Assembly (NCBI GenBank): GCA_020630435.1
Contig: JAHDBJ010000001.1
Coordinates: 62,001 to 126,000 of the forward strand
Origin: Saprospiraceae bacterium
GTDB taxonomy: Bacteria; Bacteroidota; Bacteroidia; Chitinophagales; Saprospiraceae
DNA: 64,000 nucleotides
Direction of reading: 5' to 3'
The notes beneath the pieces were generated by a model, which had not been told where the DNA came from, did not search any database, and was given only the letters and a program-made list of their open reading frames with translations. Positions 52,683 through 61,550 of the stretch are shown piece by piece (the first letter of the stretch is position 1; each line of letters opens with the position of its first letter). The position numbers were made by a program, and so were the translations under genes.

Positions 52683-55600
52683 CTATATTTCAACCTCTTT
52701 TAAAGTATCAACTATAGGAATTTCAACGTAAAAACAAGTACCAACACCTTCTTTCGACTCAAAATAAATACTTCCTTCTAAGGATTCTATAATACTTTTG
52801 GAAATTGCTAATCCAAGCCCTGTGCCTGAATTTTTAGTCGTGAAGTTAGGTACAAAAACATAGTCTCTCATATTATCAGGAATACCAACACCATTATCAC
52901 AAACTTTTATAATAGCATTTTCATCCTGCTTATAATAACGAATAATTACCTCTCCTTTCCTATCTTCAGGAATTGCTTGAGTTGCATTTTTAATAAGATT
53001 ATTAAAGACCCTCATAAGTTGGTTTTTATCCGCAAAAATATTTAGTTGTTGATTATATGGAACTAATTCTACTGTTAGGTCTGGATTATCTCGTTCACTA
53101 AAAAGTTCGTGGACAGATTCTATCAAAGTATTTAAAACAAATTTTTCATTTTCAGCTCTAGGCATTTTAGCAAAGTTTGAAAACTCTGTTGCAATTTGAG
53201 AAAGGTTATCTATTTGTTCAATAAGTGTATATGTCACTCTTTTCAACATTGGCTCAATATTTTCAGGATTAGAGCGATAAGCATGTTGAAGATATTGAAT
53301 ACTTAATTTCATTGGCGTCAGCGGATTCTTAATTTCATGAGCCACCTGTTTTGCCATTTCTCTCCATGCACTTTCTCTTTCAGACTGTGCTAATAATAAG
53401 GCACTATTTTCTAGTTTTGAAATCATCTTATTGTACTCTCCAATAAGTACACCTAATTCATCCTGACTTCTCCACTCTAATGGTTCGTTTCTTTTTCCTA
53501 GTTTTACTCGTTTTAGTTTTTCTCCTATTTCTGAAATTGGTCTTGTAATTGAGTTTGCCACACCAATGGCTATTGCTCCAGCTATTATTAAAAGAAATAC
53601 ATATAGATTAAGTAATGAACTCATATACTGAGAATTGTCTTCTCTTAAATTTGCTTGCTTCTCATAATATGGTATCCCCAGATATGCTACTGTTTTATCA
53701 TTTTCGTCATTTAAAGATACATACGTTGCATTATAACTCAAGTTTCCTACTTTTTCCTCTTGAGAAGCATTTTCTTTATCTTCTTTAACTAACTGAAGAA
53801 ATGCTTTACCACTCATTCTAGGAGCAATTAAACCTCTTTTAAAAATTTCTTCCTCAGATGATGCTATTAATAAACCATTTGTATTATATACGTTAATATC
53901 CGTCCTATGAATCGTCGATAATTCTATTGCTAAATCTTGTAAAAGACTAATGGAATCTTCTGTAATATTTAGTATATTAATATCTCTTTTTGCATCTTTT
54001 GTTACTGTTCTTGCCTTTCTAACAGAACGATTTTCATGATATTCTTCAGTTGATTTGTTAGAATATTGAACAGTAAAGAAGCCTATTGCAATAAAGTTGA
54101 GGAAAATAACTACAATAACAGATAACTGAATTTTATTTCTTAAGGAAGGACTTGGCGTAAAGGGCAATTCAAAATTATTGGGTATTATTCCTATAATCGT
54201 ATTTAAAATAATTAAAAATACAAGTACCAAAACGAGAATTGCAAATAAGTAGCAAAATAGTGAACCCCATTTTGACCATGTTTTAGATAACTCTTTCGCT
54301 ACAAGTACAACTCCTCCATTATCTGCATGGTAAATTAATTCAGAGTATTTTTTTCCTTTTATATTAAAATCTTTGAAAGCATATTCACCAACTGGCGGAA
54401 TCAAATCTTCTTTTAATTTATTTTCAAATTTAACGAGTTGGCTTCCTTGATTATCAATTACTTGATTATCTCGATAAATCGCATAATCATATCCCAATAA
54501 TTGTTTGTGTTTCTTAGATTCATCGTCTGCAAAAAGCTCTGTATATACTTTAGAACTTTGCCTAGTTCGAGGACTAAATTCTAGAATTAATTGAAGAATA
54601 TCTGTTTGTTCTCTAAGTGGAATTTCTAAGACTAATAAATATTGAGTCCTACCAGATTTTTTTTGCCAAAACTTTACATATGGACTAGGGGTAGCAATGC
54701 TTTGGATTATCTTTTGTTGAAATTCATCAAATCCTTCTGTCCCACCTTCTATTGGTATTTGTTTATTTTTATAAAAAGCGAATAACTCATAGCTATAATT
54801 GAAGTACTTCAAATCAATAGCAAAATTTTGCTCAATTGTTTCAGCAATTTCGTTTTTACTTAAATTTTGTTCGAAGCTGCTTCCTCCTATTAAGATTTCT
54901 TTTCCTAATTTGTCTAGTTCTGACTCAAACTTTTTGTTTCGTTCGTCAGAAAGATCTTTAGCAAAGGCTAATCTTAGATTTCTTTCTTTTTCAATATTAT
55001 AACGATGCAATAAATACGAAGAAAATAAAGAGAATATGACGAGCCATACTACTAGCCATGTAAAATTTGTCTTTTCATTTTCAACAAAAATATCAAAAGA
55101 AATAATATATATAATTGAAAAGAGAACCAACTGCCATACTTGTTCCCAACTCATACCTCCTACAAAATGGATAAAAGGAATCATTAATAAAGACACTAAA
55201 CCTAAGGCAAGTAATCTATTTTGCAAAGCTAAAGCTGTATTAGAAACAATAACCGAAATTCTATGTGTAACTATAAAAAGAGCTACTAGCAAAAGCATGA
55301 TACCTATAATCGCTAAAAAACTATTGGCATCTAAATTGAATATATTTTCAAAGTCAAATGGGATATTGGACTCTAAAACTAGTTTTTTTATTATTCTAGC
55401 GATAAAAAGAACACCTAAAATAACTCCAAAATAGGCTGCTCCTGTAAAACCTATTTTTTGATTAAGAGATAATGTTGCAGCATTACTTCCCTTTGTTTGT
55501 TTATGAAAAAATATTGCTAACCAAAGACAAATAATAATATTAATCACAATATCCCCTAGTGAATTCCCTAAAATTCCAGAATTAAATGATTTTGAAAATA

Positions 55601-56492
55601 GAGGAATTGACGAAAATTTTTCTGAAAAATTAACAATGTACATTATAAAACGTACAATTAAAAAATATGCAGCTAGGGTACTCACTCCAATCCAAGGGCT
55701 GTATTGAATACATAATTTTTTAGCATATATATCTACAACAATTGATAAGAGAACAAATACTAAAAAATATAAACCTAGAACTGCTAGTAAGTTTTTTTGT
55801 TCCACAAACTCACTTTCTGCTTTTACCCTAAATAGCGGTTCGTCATTCAGGTCAGTTATTAAATTGTCCCCTTCTTTATCAATAACTATTTCTTTAGGAA
55901 TATTAGTTTTTCCAAACAGATTGACTCCAAAATATTGTTCCATCCAACTTTTTTCATCCGTCCGTCCTTTATTTTCAATGGCAAAATCGTTCAACAGATA
56001 ATCTGTTTCAAGTGGATATTCATATTTTATAGGAATCAAAGCAAAGACTCTAAACTCTCCCATATTTGGATAGAGATAAGTCTCTTTTATCATCATATAA
56101 TATCCATTTTCAAGATTTACAAACGAAGAAGTCCGTTTAGGAAACTCTGTTAAATGTTTTTTTGATGGGCTGATGAGATTGTTTGACCAAAAGACTAATT
56201 CTTGATCTTTATAAATGCAAATTGTATAGGGCTTATTGGCTAAATTTTTAATTCGCTTTGCATCGTACGAATTAGCCGATAAAGATGAGGGATTGGATAA
56301 GATGCATTGCTTAATAAATGACTTATCAACAATCTCTTGTTCAACTTCTGCCTCCAATTCGTGCAAATAATTTTCTATTTTTTTGCTATGTACATTAATT
56401 TCTATACTAGGTCGTGTAAAAAAGTCCATGACCAAAGCTGCAACTAGCAACGCACCACAAAATAATAGTATCCATTTTTGACGTTTAGTCAT
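52683..56492 (-). CDS. large NtrY-like multi-pass sensor histidine kinase
   Basis: A 1269-residue kinase with about 12 membrane spans: one at the N-terminus (8-25), a cluster of about eight in the first 500 residues, two near 770-830 and one at about 965-990. A second extracytoplasmic sensor region lies between the latter two (DKRDI...LYNTNGLLIASSEEEI). A HAMP domain (NSITRPISEIGEKLKRV) precedes His1052 in KQVAHEIKNPLTPMKLSIQYLQ, the NtrY/NtrB-type H-box. The HATPase domain has NNLIKNATQAIP, DNGVGIP and GTGLGLAI. All catalytic boxes are intact. No cognate regulator is adjacent; the sigma-54 gene rpoN lies about 5 kb away, and NtrY-type kinases commonly act on sigma-54 activators. Confidence 0.9.
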   Translation of the reverse strand: MTKRQKWILLFCGALLVAALVMDFFTRPSIEINVHSKKIENYLHELEAEVEQEIVDKSFIKQCILSNPSSLSANSYDAKRIKNLANKPYTICIYKDQELVFWSNNLISPSKKHLTEFPKRTSSFVNLENGYYMMIKETYLYPNMGEFRVFALIPIKYEYPLETDYLLNDFAIENKGRTDEKSWMEQYFGVNLFGKTNIPKEIVIDKEGDNLITDLNDEPLFRVKAESEFVEQKNLLAVLGLYFLVFVLLSIVVDIYAKKLCIQYSPWIGVSTLAAYFLIVRFIMYIVNFSEKFSSIPLFSKSFNSGILGNSLGDIVINIIICLWLAIFFHKQTKGSNAATLSLNQKIGFTGAAYFGVILGVLFIARIIKKLVLESNIPFDFENIFNLDANSFLAIIGIMLLLVALFIVTHRISVIVSNTALALQNRLLALGLVSLLMIPFIHFVGGMSWEQVWQLVLFSIIYIISFDIFVENEKTNFTWLVVWLVIFSLFSSYLLHRYNIEKERNLRLAFAKDLSDERNKKFESELDKLGKEILIGGSSFEQNLSKNEIAETIEQNFAIDLKYFNYSYELFAFYKNKQIPIEGGTEGFDEFQQKIIQSIATPSPYVKFWQKKSGRTQYLLVLEIPLREQTDILQLILEFSPRTRQSSKVYTELFADDESKKHKQLLGYDYAIYRDNQVIDNQGSQLVKFENKLKEDLIPPVGEYAFKDFNIKGKKYSELIYHADNGGVVLVAKELSKTWSKWGSLFCYLFAILVLVLVFLIILNTIIGIIPNNFELPFTPSPSLRNKIQLSVIVVIFLNFIAIGFFTVQYSNKSTEEYHENRSVRKARTVTKDAKRDINILNITEDSISLLQDLAIELSTIHRTDINVYNTNGLLIASSEEEIFKRGLIAPRMSGKAFLQLVKEDKENASQEEKVGNLSYNATYVSLNDENDKTVAYLGIPYYEKQANLREDNSQYMSSLLNLYVFLLIIAGAIAIGVANSITRPISEIGEKLKRVKLGKRNEPLEWRSQDELGVLIGEYNKMISKLENSALLLAQSERESAWREMAKQVAHEIKNPLTPMKLSIQYLQHAYRSNPENIEPMLKRVTYTLIEQIDNLSQIATEFSNFAKMPRAENEKFVLNTLIESVHELFSERDNPDLTVELVPYNQQLNIFADKNQLMRVFNNLIKNATQAIPEDRKGEVIIRYYKQDENAIIKVCDNGVGIPDNMRDYVFVPNFTTKNSGTGLGLAISKSIIESLEGSIYFESKEGVGTCFYVEIPIVDTLKEVEI

Positions 56493-56902
56493 AAGTCTCC
56501 TGCTCTTACAATGCTTACTAAAAAGTTATATATGAGTGTTAAGAATTGGACTTTAGGGGTATAAGCATATTTTTTTATTCTTACCACAAATTTTAAACCA
56601 AAAAAATCTATTTACTCATGTATTATTATCTCATTATTAATTTTTTACAAATTAGATCATAATAACATGGTTTTAAAATAAAAAACGTTGTACCTTAATT
56701 TATGATAGGCTTAAAACATTTTAATATCACATTAAATATATGCCTAATATATTTAATTTTAAAAATATTTCCAACATCGTCCAAAGTTTATATGTAACTT
56801 TGGGATAGTATTCACTATCATTTTCTGAGGAATTGCATAAAACATAAACACTCTTTTATGTTTTTCCTTACTTATTTTTAGAATAAACTTTCAATAATTG
56901 TT
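56493..56902. other. 410-nt gene-free divergent promoter region
   Basis: Very AT-rich sequence between the NtrY-like kinase start (-) and the zinc-ribbon gene (+). A TAnnTTTG element, TAACTTTG, is at 56795-56802, without a clear TTG 17-23 nt upstream. The small hairpin GATAGT-ATTC-ACTATC (56804-56819) would lie at the very start of that transcript. No conserved reading frame or RNA gene is visible. Confidence 0.5.
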
Positions 56903-57460
56903 ATGCAGTGTCCTGTATGCAAACATAATGAAATATCTCCTTTTGCCACAGCTTGTCCGAATTGTGATGCTGACCTAGTACAATTTAAACTCTTAGATAC
57001 CGTAGAAGAAGGTTATATCAATGCAGTAAAAGAACGAATCGCAACTGAGGGAGATTTGCTTGAGCTAGAAAAACAACAAAAAAAAGAATTATCTGCTAGT
57101 CGTAGAAGAGGAAATAATTATCTATTACTGTTATTTTTACTTCCCTTAATCTATTTTATTTGTGGAAAAAAACATATTCCTACTAAACCAAAAATTATAG
57201 AAGTCCAACAGTTAGATTCTTTGTTTTTTTATAAAAAAAAATGTATTGAACTACAAGAAAAATTGAATAAAGGAGATGGTCATGGGATTTCCTCTATTCG
57301 TTATATTATTCGAAAAGGTGATAAACTTGAAAATTTAGCCTTGATGTTTTTTGGAGATAAAGAAATATGGAAAAATATAAAAGAGGACAATGAAATTCCA
57401 GATGAACATGAAATGATTCCAGGTGATACCATTTTCATTAATTTAAAATATGGATTATAA
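56903..57460 (+). CDS. zinc-ribbon, transmembrane and LysM-like domain protein
   Basis: A 185-residue protein with an unusual order of parts. A cytoplasmic zinc ribbon has CPVC (Cys3, Cys6) and CPNC (Cys18, Cys21). A charged helix follows (35-65), then a membrane span at about 72-88 (NYLLLLFLLPLIYFICG). The C-terminal region at about 133-180 resembles LysM (IRYIIRKGDKLENLALMFFGDKEIWKNIKEDN ... MIPGDTIFI). If the ribbon is cytoplasmic, the LysM would be periplasmic and could bind peptidoglycan. Three nt separate its stop from the GrpE-like gene, implying one operon. I know no named family for the whole protein. Confidence 0.82.
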   Translation: MQCPVCKHNEISPFATACPNCDADLVQFKLLDTVEEGYINAVKERIATEGDLLELEKQQKKELSASRRRGNNYLLLLFLLPLIYFICGKKHIPTKPKIIEVQQLDSLFFYKKKCIELQEKLNKGDGHGISSIRYIIRKGDKLENLALMFFGDKEIWKNIKEDNEIPDEHEMIPGDTIFINLKYGL

Positions 57461-57463
57461 ATT

Positions 57464-57904
57464 ATGGTTGAAGAAATTGAAAGTATAAGAAAAAAAGTAC
57501 TTCAAGGACAAAAAGAAATCATTAAGTTGAGAAAAGAATTAAAAGAAGCACTACAGATTAATGAAAAATTGTCCAGTAGTTTATTACAACAAATAATCGA
57601 AACAGTTGATGAAATAGAATCCGCTGAAAAAGCAAAAGTAGAAAAGGAAGAAGGTTTTAAAAATAGAGAAAATATTAAAAACCAATATCAAAAAATAAAA
57701 TCGCCTATTTTAAAACTATTAAAAAAGCTGGGAGTTGAAAAATTAGATGTCCCTATTAATAAAATTCCAGAATATTGTAAAACCGTAGGAACAGTAAAAG
57801 ATTCTACAAGAGTGAATGGCACTATTGTATCTGTAGTTAAAGATGGTTATAGAAAAGATAAAAAAGTCATTCGTCATACACATGTTATAGTTGTTCAAAA
57901 TTAA
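57464..57904 (+). CDS. divergent GrpE-like nucleotide-exchange-factor homologue
   Basis: A 146-residue soluble protein. Residues 1-65 are a charged coiled coil (SIRKKVLQGQKEIIKLRKELKEALQINEKL). A helical linker (LLQQIIETVDEIESAEK) resembles the GrpE four-helix segment. The C-terminal part (85-146) follows the GrpE head: LLKKLGVEKLDV, then GTIVSVVKDGYRKDKKVIRHTHVIVV, equivalent to the G-x-I-x-x-V-x-x-G-Y-x-x-x-x-x-V-(L/I)-R-x-x-x-V-x-V signature. It is shorter than housekeeping GrpE, and there is no dnaK or dnaJ beside it. It could serve a specialised Hsp70 or have lost exchange activity. It is cotranscribed with the zinc-ribbon/LysM protein. Confidence 0.7.
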   Translation: MVEEIESIRKKVLQGQKEIIKLRKELKEALQINEKLSSSLLQQIIETVDEIESAEKAKVEKEEGFKNRENIKNQYQKIKSPILKLLKKLGVEKLDVPINKIPEYCKTVGTVKDSTRVNGTIVSVVKDGYRKDKKVIRHTHVIVVQN

Positions 57905-57930
57905 AATTCAATGTTTTTTTATCCCTTCTG

Positions 57931-57961
57931 TTTGAAAATTCTCTTAAAAAATATACATTTG
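57931..57961 (+). promoter_or_regulatory. his operon promoter
   Basis: TTTG (57931-57934), 19 nt after its last base, then TACATTTG (57954-57961), matches both Bacteroidota promoter boxes at ideal spacing. The predicted start site near 57968 is a dozen nucleotides before the leader-peptide ATG. Confidence 0.75.
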
Positions 57962-57979
57962 CTTAGCTTTTAATTTAAT

Positions 57980-58039
57980 ATGACACTTATGAACTTTGCT
58001 TCAATACATCATCATCACAATAACTTACCTCTAAGGTGA
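57980..58039 (+). CDS. hisL: his operon leader peptide with four consecutive His codons
   Basis: The short frame from ATG 57980 to TGA 58037 encodes MTLMNFASIHHHHNNLPLR; ATG 57989 is an alternative start. Four His codons in a row (CAT CAT CAT CAC, 58007-58018) directly ahead of hisG are the signature of ribosome-stalling attenuation. The order promoter, peptide, intrinsic terminator, hisG is complete. Scarcity of charged tRNA-His would stall a ribosome here and change the downstream RNA fold. Such attenuators have been predicted before for amino-acid operons in Bacteroidota, but this one is read only from the sequence. Confidence 0.8.
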   Translation: MTLMNFASIHHHHNNLPLR

Positions 58040-58087
58040 GCATATTGGTGTATTGAATTTTGTTAAATAATTTTCAAAAATACATTT

Positions 58088-58119
58088 ACAGCCCATCTGA
58101 ATTCAGGTGGGCTGTTTTT
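58088..58119 (+). terminator. his attenuator terminator
   Basis: ACAGCCCATCTGA (58088-58100) pairs with TCAGGTGGGCTGT (58103-58115), one G-U, and is followed by a U-run, 16 nt before the hisG ATG. A competing upstream set exists: 58001-58008 with 58049-58056 (8 bp across the His codons), and 58047-58054 with 58079-58086. The second pairing abuts but does not overlap the terminator arm, so how readthrough is achieved is not resolved. Confidence 0.85.
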
Positions 58120-58134
58120 ATTTAAAAATATTCT

Positions 58135-58992
58135 ATGGAAAATATACGAATTGCTGTACAAAAATCTGGAAGATTACACGATCAATCCATCGCTCTTTTA
58201 AAAGAATGTGGTATATCTATTGATAATGGTAAAAACCAACTTAAAGCAAATGCCAAAAACTTCCCTCTAGAAGTCCTATATTTACGTAATGGAGATATTC
58301 CCAAATACCTAGAAGATAATGTTGCTGATGTTGCAATTATAGGTGAGAACCTAGTTGTTGAATCCCAAAAAAATATTCGGATTTTAAAAAAATTGGGCTT
58401 TTCCAAATGTCGATTATCCTTAGCCGTCCCAAAGGATTTGAAATATACGGACTTAACGTATTTCAATGGAAAACGACTGGCTACCTCTTATCCTAATACC
58501 TTACAAAAATATTTGAAGGATAATAATATCAATGCAGATATACATTTGATTAAAGGGTCTGTTGAAATTGCCCCTAGTATCGGTCTTGCTGAAGGTATTT
58601 GTGATTTAGTGAGTTCAGGGAATACCCTATTTATCAATAATTTAAAAGAAGTAGAAATTATTCTAAAATCTGAATCTGTACTAGTAGCTGCTCCTAAAAT
58701 TAAACCTACTGTACAAGCTACTCTTGATAAATTATTATTTCGTATTGATGCGGTATTAAAAGCAAAAAATAATAAATATATTTTACTCAATGCTCCCAAT
58801 GATTGCCTCGAAAAAATTGCAAGTATTCTTCCAGGTATGAAAAGCCCTACTATTGTACCACTCCTAGAAGATGGTTGGAGTTCTATCCATTCTGTTATTA
58901 ACGAAAATGATTTTTGGGAGATTATTGATCAACTCAAAGCCGCTGGTGCTCAAGGCATTCTTATTTCTCCAATATCTAAGATGGTTTTATAG
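58135..58992 (+). CDS. hisG: ATP phosphoribosyltransferase, long form
   Basis: A 285-residue enzyme catalysing the first, feedback-controlled step of histidine synthesis (ATP plus PRPP). It begins MENIRIAVQKSGRLHDQSIALLKECGI; the PRPP-loop region is EGICDLVSSGNTL near 155-170. The last 75 residues (ILLNAPNDCLEKIASILPGMKSPTIVPLL ... WEIIDQLKAAGAQGILISPISKM) are the HisG C-terminal domain that binds histidine. This long form works without HisZ. It is the first structural gene of the operon, under the leader described above. Confidence 0.96.
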   Translation: MENIRIAVQKSGRLHDQSIALLKECGISIDNGKNQLKANAKNFPLEVLYLRNGDIPKYLEDNVADVAIIGENLVVESQKNIRILKKLGFSKCRLSLAVPKDLKYTDLTYFNGKRLATSYPNTLQKYLKDNNINADIHLIKGSVEIAPSIGLAEGICDLVSSGNTLFINNLKEVEIILKSESVLVAAPKIKPTVQATLDKLLFRIDAVLKAKNNKYILLNAPNDCLEKIASILPGMKSPTIVPLLEDGWSSIHSVINENDFWEIIDQLKAAGAQGILISPISKMVL

Positions 58993-59007
58993 TTTAATAA
59001 CCTTAAA

Positions 59008-59167
59008 TACACTGTAAACTAAATTTCTTAAACTTTTGACCATGCTTTTTTCTCCAACTTGTCGTTGTGTACTCGCCTTGATAGCTAAAGCTATCAGGCT
59101 GTGTCACGCCTCAATTTGAATAAAAATTCATTGTTCAAAAATATCAATTAACTTAATTTACAGTGTA
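59008..59167. mobile_element. 160-bp MITE-like element between hisG and hisD
   Basis: TACACTGTAAA at 59008-59018 is perfectly inverted at 59157-59167; the inverted ends extend to 18 bp with 16 matches. TTAAA directly flanks both ends, as a target duplication would. Inside is a palindrome (stem CCTTGATAGCT/AGCTATCAGG, one G-U, 59077-59098) in a notably GC-richer core. There is no reading frame for a transposase, so movement would need one elsewhere. It splits the his operon's hisG-hisD junction (207 nt). Confidence 0.65.
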
Positions 59168-59199
59168 TTAAATTTTTATTCATTTGATATTATAAAATT

Positions 59200-60492
59200 A
59201 TGCGAACCTATAAATATCCAGCACAAAAAGACTGGAAAAAATTACTTAAAAGACCTATTGAAAACAGGGAACATTTGGAAAGCATCATGGTTGATGTTTT
59301 TAATACCATAAATAAAGATGGTGACGATGCCCTTGTAAATTTTACAGCTCAGTTTGATAATGTTCAATTGTCCCAATTCAAGGTTTCAGAAGAAGAAATT
59401 CAAGCAGCCACACAGCTTGTCAATAATGATTTAAAACAAGCTATAAGGGTCGCTCATTTTAACATTCAACAATTTCATGCAGCACAACAAGACAATAAAC
59501 AAGCCATAGAAACGATGGAAGGTGTCTCCTGTTGGCGAACTTCTGTAGGAATCGAAAAAGTTGGCTTGTATATTCCTGGAGGAACTGCTCCTTTATTCTC
59601 AACGGTTCTAATGCTTGGTATCCCTGCTAAACTTGCAGGTTGCAAACAGATTATCCTTTGTTCTCCCCCAAATAAAGAAGGAAAAATTCATCCTGCCATA
59701 TTATTTGCAGCTAGCTATGTAGGCATTACTGAAATATATAAGTTAGGAGGAAGTCAAGCGATTGCTGCTATGACTTTAGGAACTGCTCAAATTCCCAAAG
59801 TCCATAAAATATTTGGACCAGGTAATCAATATGTAACGGCCGCTAAACAATATGCCCAGAAATTAGGCGTCGCTATTGATATGCCTGCTGGTCCTTCGGA
59901 AGTCCTTGTTGTAGCAGATAATTATGCTAATCCAAATTTTATAGCAGCTGACCTACTTTCTCAAGCTGAACATGGTATTGATAGCCAAGTTATTTTAGTG
60001 ACCTATGCTGAAACACTTATTCCCCTTGTTGAGCAGGCTGTTCAAAAACAACTTAATGATTTGCCTAGAAAAGCAATCGCCCAAGAAGCACTACAAAATA
60101 GTAAGATCTTTCTTGTTAAAAATAAACAAATTGCAATTGATCTTATTAATGAATATGCTCCTGAACATCTTATTGTAGCGGTAGAGGAGGAAGATTTTTT
60201 TATTAAAAATATTATCAATGCTGGTTCTGTTTTTTTAGGAAATTATACGCCTGAAAGTGCTGGTGATTATGCTTCTGGAACAAATCATACCCTACCAACA
60301 AATGGTTTCGCTAAAGCCTATAGTGGGGTAAGTTTAGATGCTTTTGTTAAAAAAATCACCTTTCAAAAAATAACAGCAGAAGGATTACAAAACCTAGGAC
60401 GAACCATTGAAATTATGGCAGAAGCCGAAGAATTAATCGCGCACAAAAATGCAGTAAGTATTCGATTAGAAAGTTTAAAAAATCAACGATAA
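59200..60492 (+). CDS. hisD: histidinol dehydrogenase
   Basis: A 430-residue zinc enzyme oxidising histidinol to histidine in two NAD-dependent steps. Motifs: GLYIPGGTAPLFSTVLMLGIPAKLAGC, IFGPGNQYVTAAKQYAQ, DMPAGPSEVLVVAD, DLLSQAEHGIDSQ with zinc-ligand residues, and EYAPEHLIV ... GNYTPESAGDYASGTNHTLPTNGFAK with the catalytic His/Glu. The ATG at 59200 lies 32 nt after the MITE-like element. Domain order and length are canonical. Confidence 0.97.
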   Translation: MRTYKYPAQKDWKKLLKRPIENREHLESIMVDVFNTINKDGDDALVNFTAQFDNVQLSQFKVSEEEIQAATQLVNNDLKQAIRVAHFNIQQFHAAQQDNKQAIETMEGVSCWRTSVGIEKVGLYIPGGTAPLFSTVLMLGIPAKLAGCKQIILCSPPNKEGKIHPAILFAASYVGITEIYKLGGSQAIAAMTLGTAQIPKVHKIFGPGNQYVTAAKQYAQKLGVAIDMPAGPSEVLVVADNYANPNFIAADLLSQAEHGIDSQVILVTYAETLIPLVEQAVQKQLNDLPRKAIAQEALQNSKIFLVKNKQIAIDLINEYAPEHLIVAVEEEDFFIKNIINAGSVFLGNYTPESAGDYASGTNHTLPTNGFAKAYSGVSLDAFVKKITFQKITAEGLQNLGRTIEIMAEAEELIAHKNAVSIRLESLKNQR

Positions 60493-60512
60493 TTATCAAC
60501 CATTAATATTCC

Positions 60513-61550
60513 ATGAAAAATTTTAAGTTAGAGAATCTTATTCGAGATAATGTTTTAAAATTAAAGCCTTATTCTAGTGCTCGACACGAATTTACAGGCG
60601 TAGCGGAGGTATTTCTTGATGCCAATGAGAATCCCTTTGAAAATGGGCATAATCGTTATCCTGATGCCTATCAAAGAACGTTAAAAAAGAAAATCAGTCA
60701 AATCAAAGGACTGCCCATAGAAAATATCTTTCTAGGAAATGGCAGTGATGAGGTGATTGATCTAATCTTTAGAGCTTTCTGTGACCCCAATAGCGATAAC
60801 ATCCTTATTTGTCCGCCCACTTATGGAATGTATGAAGTCTCTGCCAATATTAATGCTATAGCCATTAAAAAAGTATTATTACTTGAAAATTTCCAACTTG
60901 ATCTAAACGCTATTTTCCAAGAAATTGATTCTAGGACTAAACTAATTTTCATTTGCTCTCCCAATAATCCTACGGGAAATAGTATGCAACCAACCGATGT
61001 CGAATATATTTTGAAAAATTTTGATGGGCTGGTCGTGGTTGATGAAGCCTATATTGATTTTTCAACACAAACTAGTTTTAGTCATTTTCTAGATAAATAT
61101 CCCAATTTAGTTGTGCTACAAACTTTCTCTAAAGCGTGGGGTTTAGCGGGAATTCGTTTAGGAATGGGATTGGCATCTGTCGAAATTGTAACTATTTTAA
61201 ACAAAATCAAACCGCCGTATAATGTCAATACACTTACCCAACAAACAGCATTGAAAGCATTAGAAAACACATTAGAACAAAAACAACAAATTAAATCTAT
61301 TTTAACAGAAAGGGAAAAATTAAACCGAGCGTTTGAAGCACTGCCTTTTGTGCAAAAAATATATCCTTCAGATGCTAATTTTTTATTACTAAAAACCGAT
61401 AATCCTAATCAAATCTACAATGATCTAAAAGCACAAAAAATCATTATTAGGAATCGTTCCAACGTTGAGCTTTGTGAAGGATGTTTGAGGATTACAATAG
61501 GAACAACAGTAGAAAATGATCGACTTATCAATGCTTTGCAAAACCTATAA
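60513..61550 (+). CDS. hisC: histidinol-phosphate aminotransferase
   Basis: A 345-residue class-I/II PLP aminotransferase. FLDANENPFENGHNRYPDAYQ, FLGNGSDEVIDLIFRAF, FICSPNNPTGN, VVDEAYIDFS and TFSKAWGLAGIRLGMG are typical of HisC; the lysine in TFSKAWG forms the Schiff base. It follows hisD by 20 nt and is the last his gene here. Its 3' end overlaps the convergent rpoN stop region by 6 nt. The other his genes (hisB, hisH, hisA, hisF, hisI) are not in the window. Confidence 0.96.
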   Translation: MKNFKLENLIRDNVLKLKPYSSARHEFTGVAEVFLDANENPFENGHNRYPDAYQRTLKKKISQIKGLPIENIFLGNGSDEVIDLIFRAFCDPNSDNILICPPTYGMYEVSANINAIAIKKVLLLENFQLDLNAIFQEIDSRTKLIFICSPNNPTGNSMQPTDVEYILKNFDGLVVVDEAYIDFSTQTSFSHFLDKYPNLVVLQTFSKAWGLAGIRLGMGLASVEIVTILNKIKPPYNVNTLTQQTALKALENTLEQKQQIKSILTEREKLNRAFEALPFVQKIYPSDANFLLLKTDNPNQIYNDLKAQKIIIRNRSNVELCEGCLRITIGTTVENDRLINALQNL

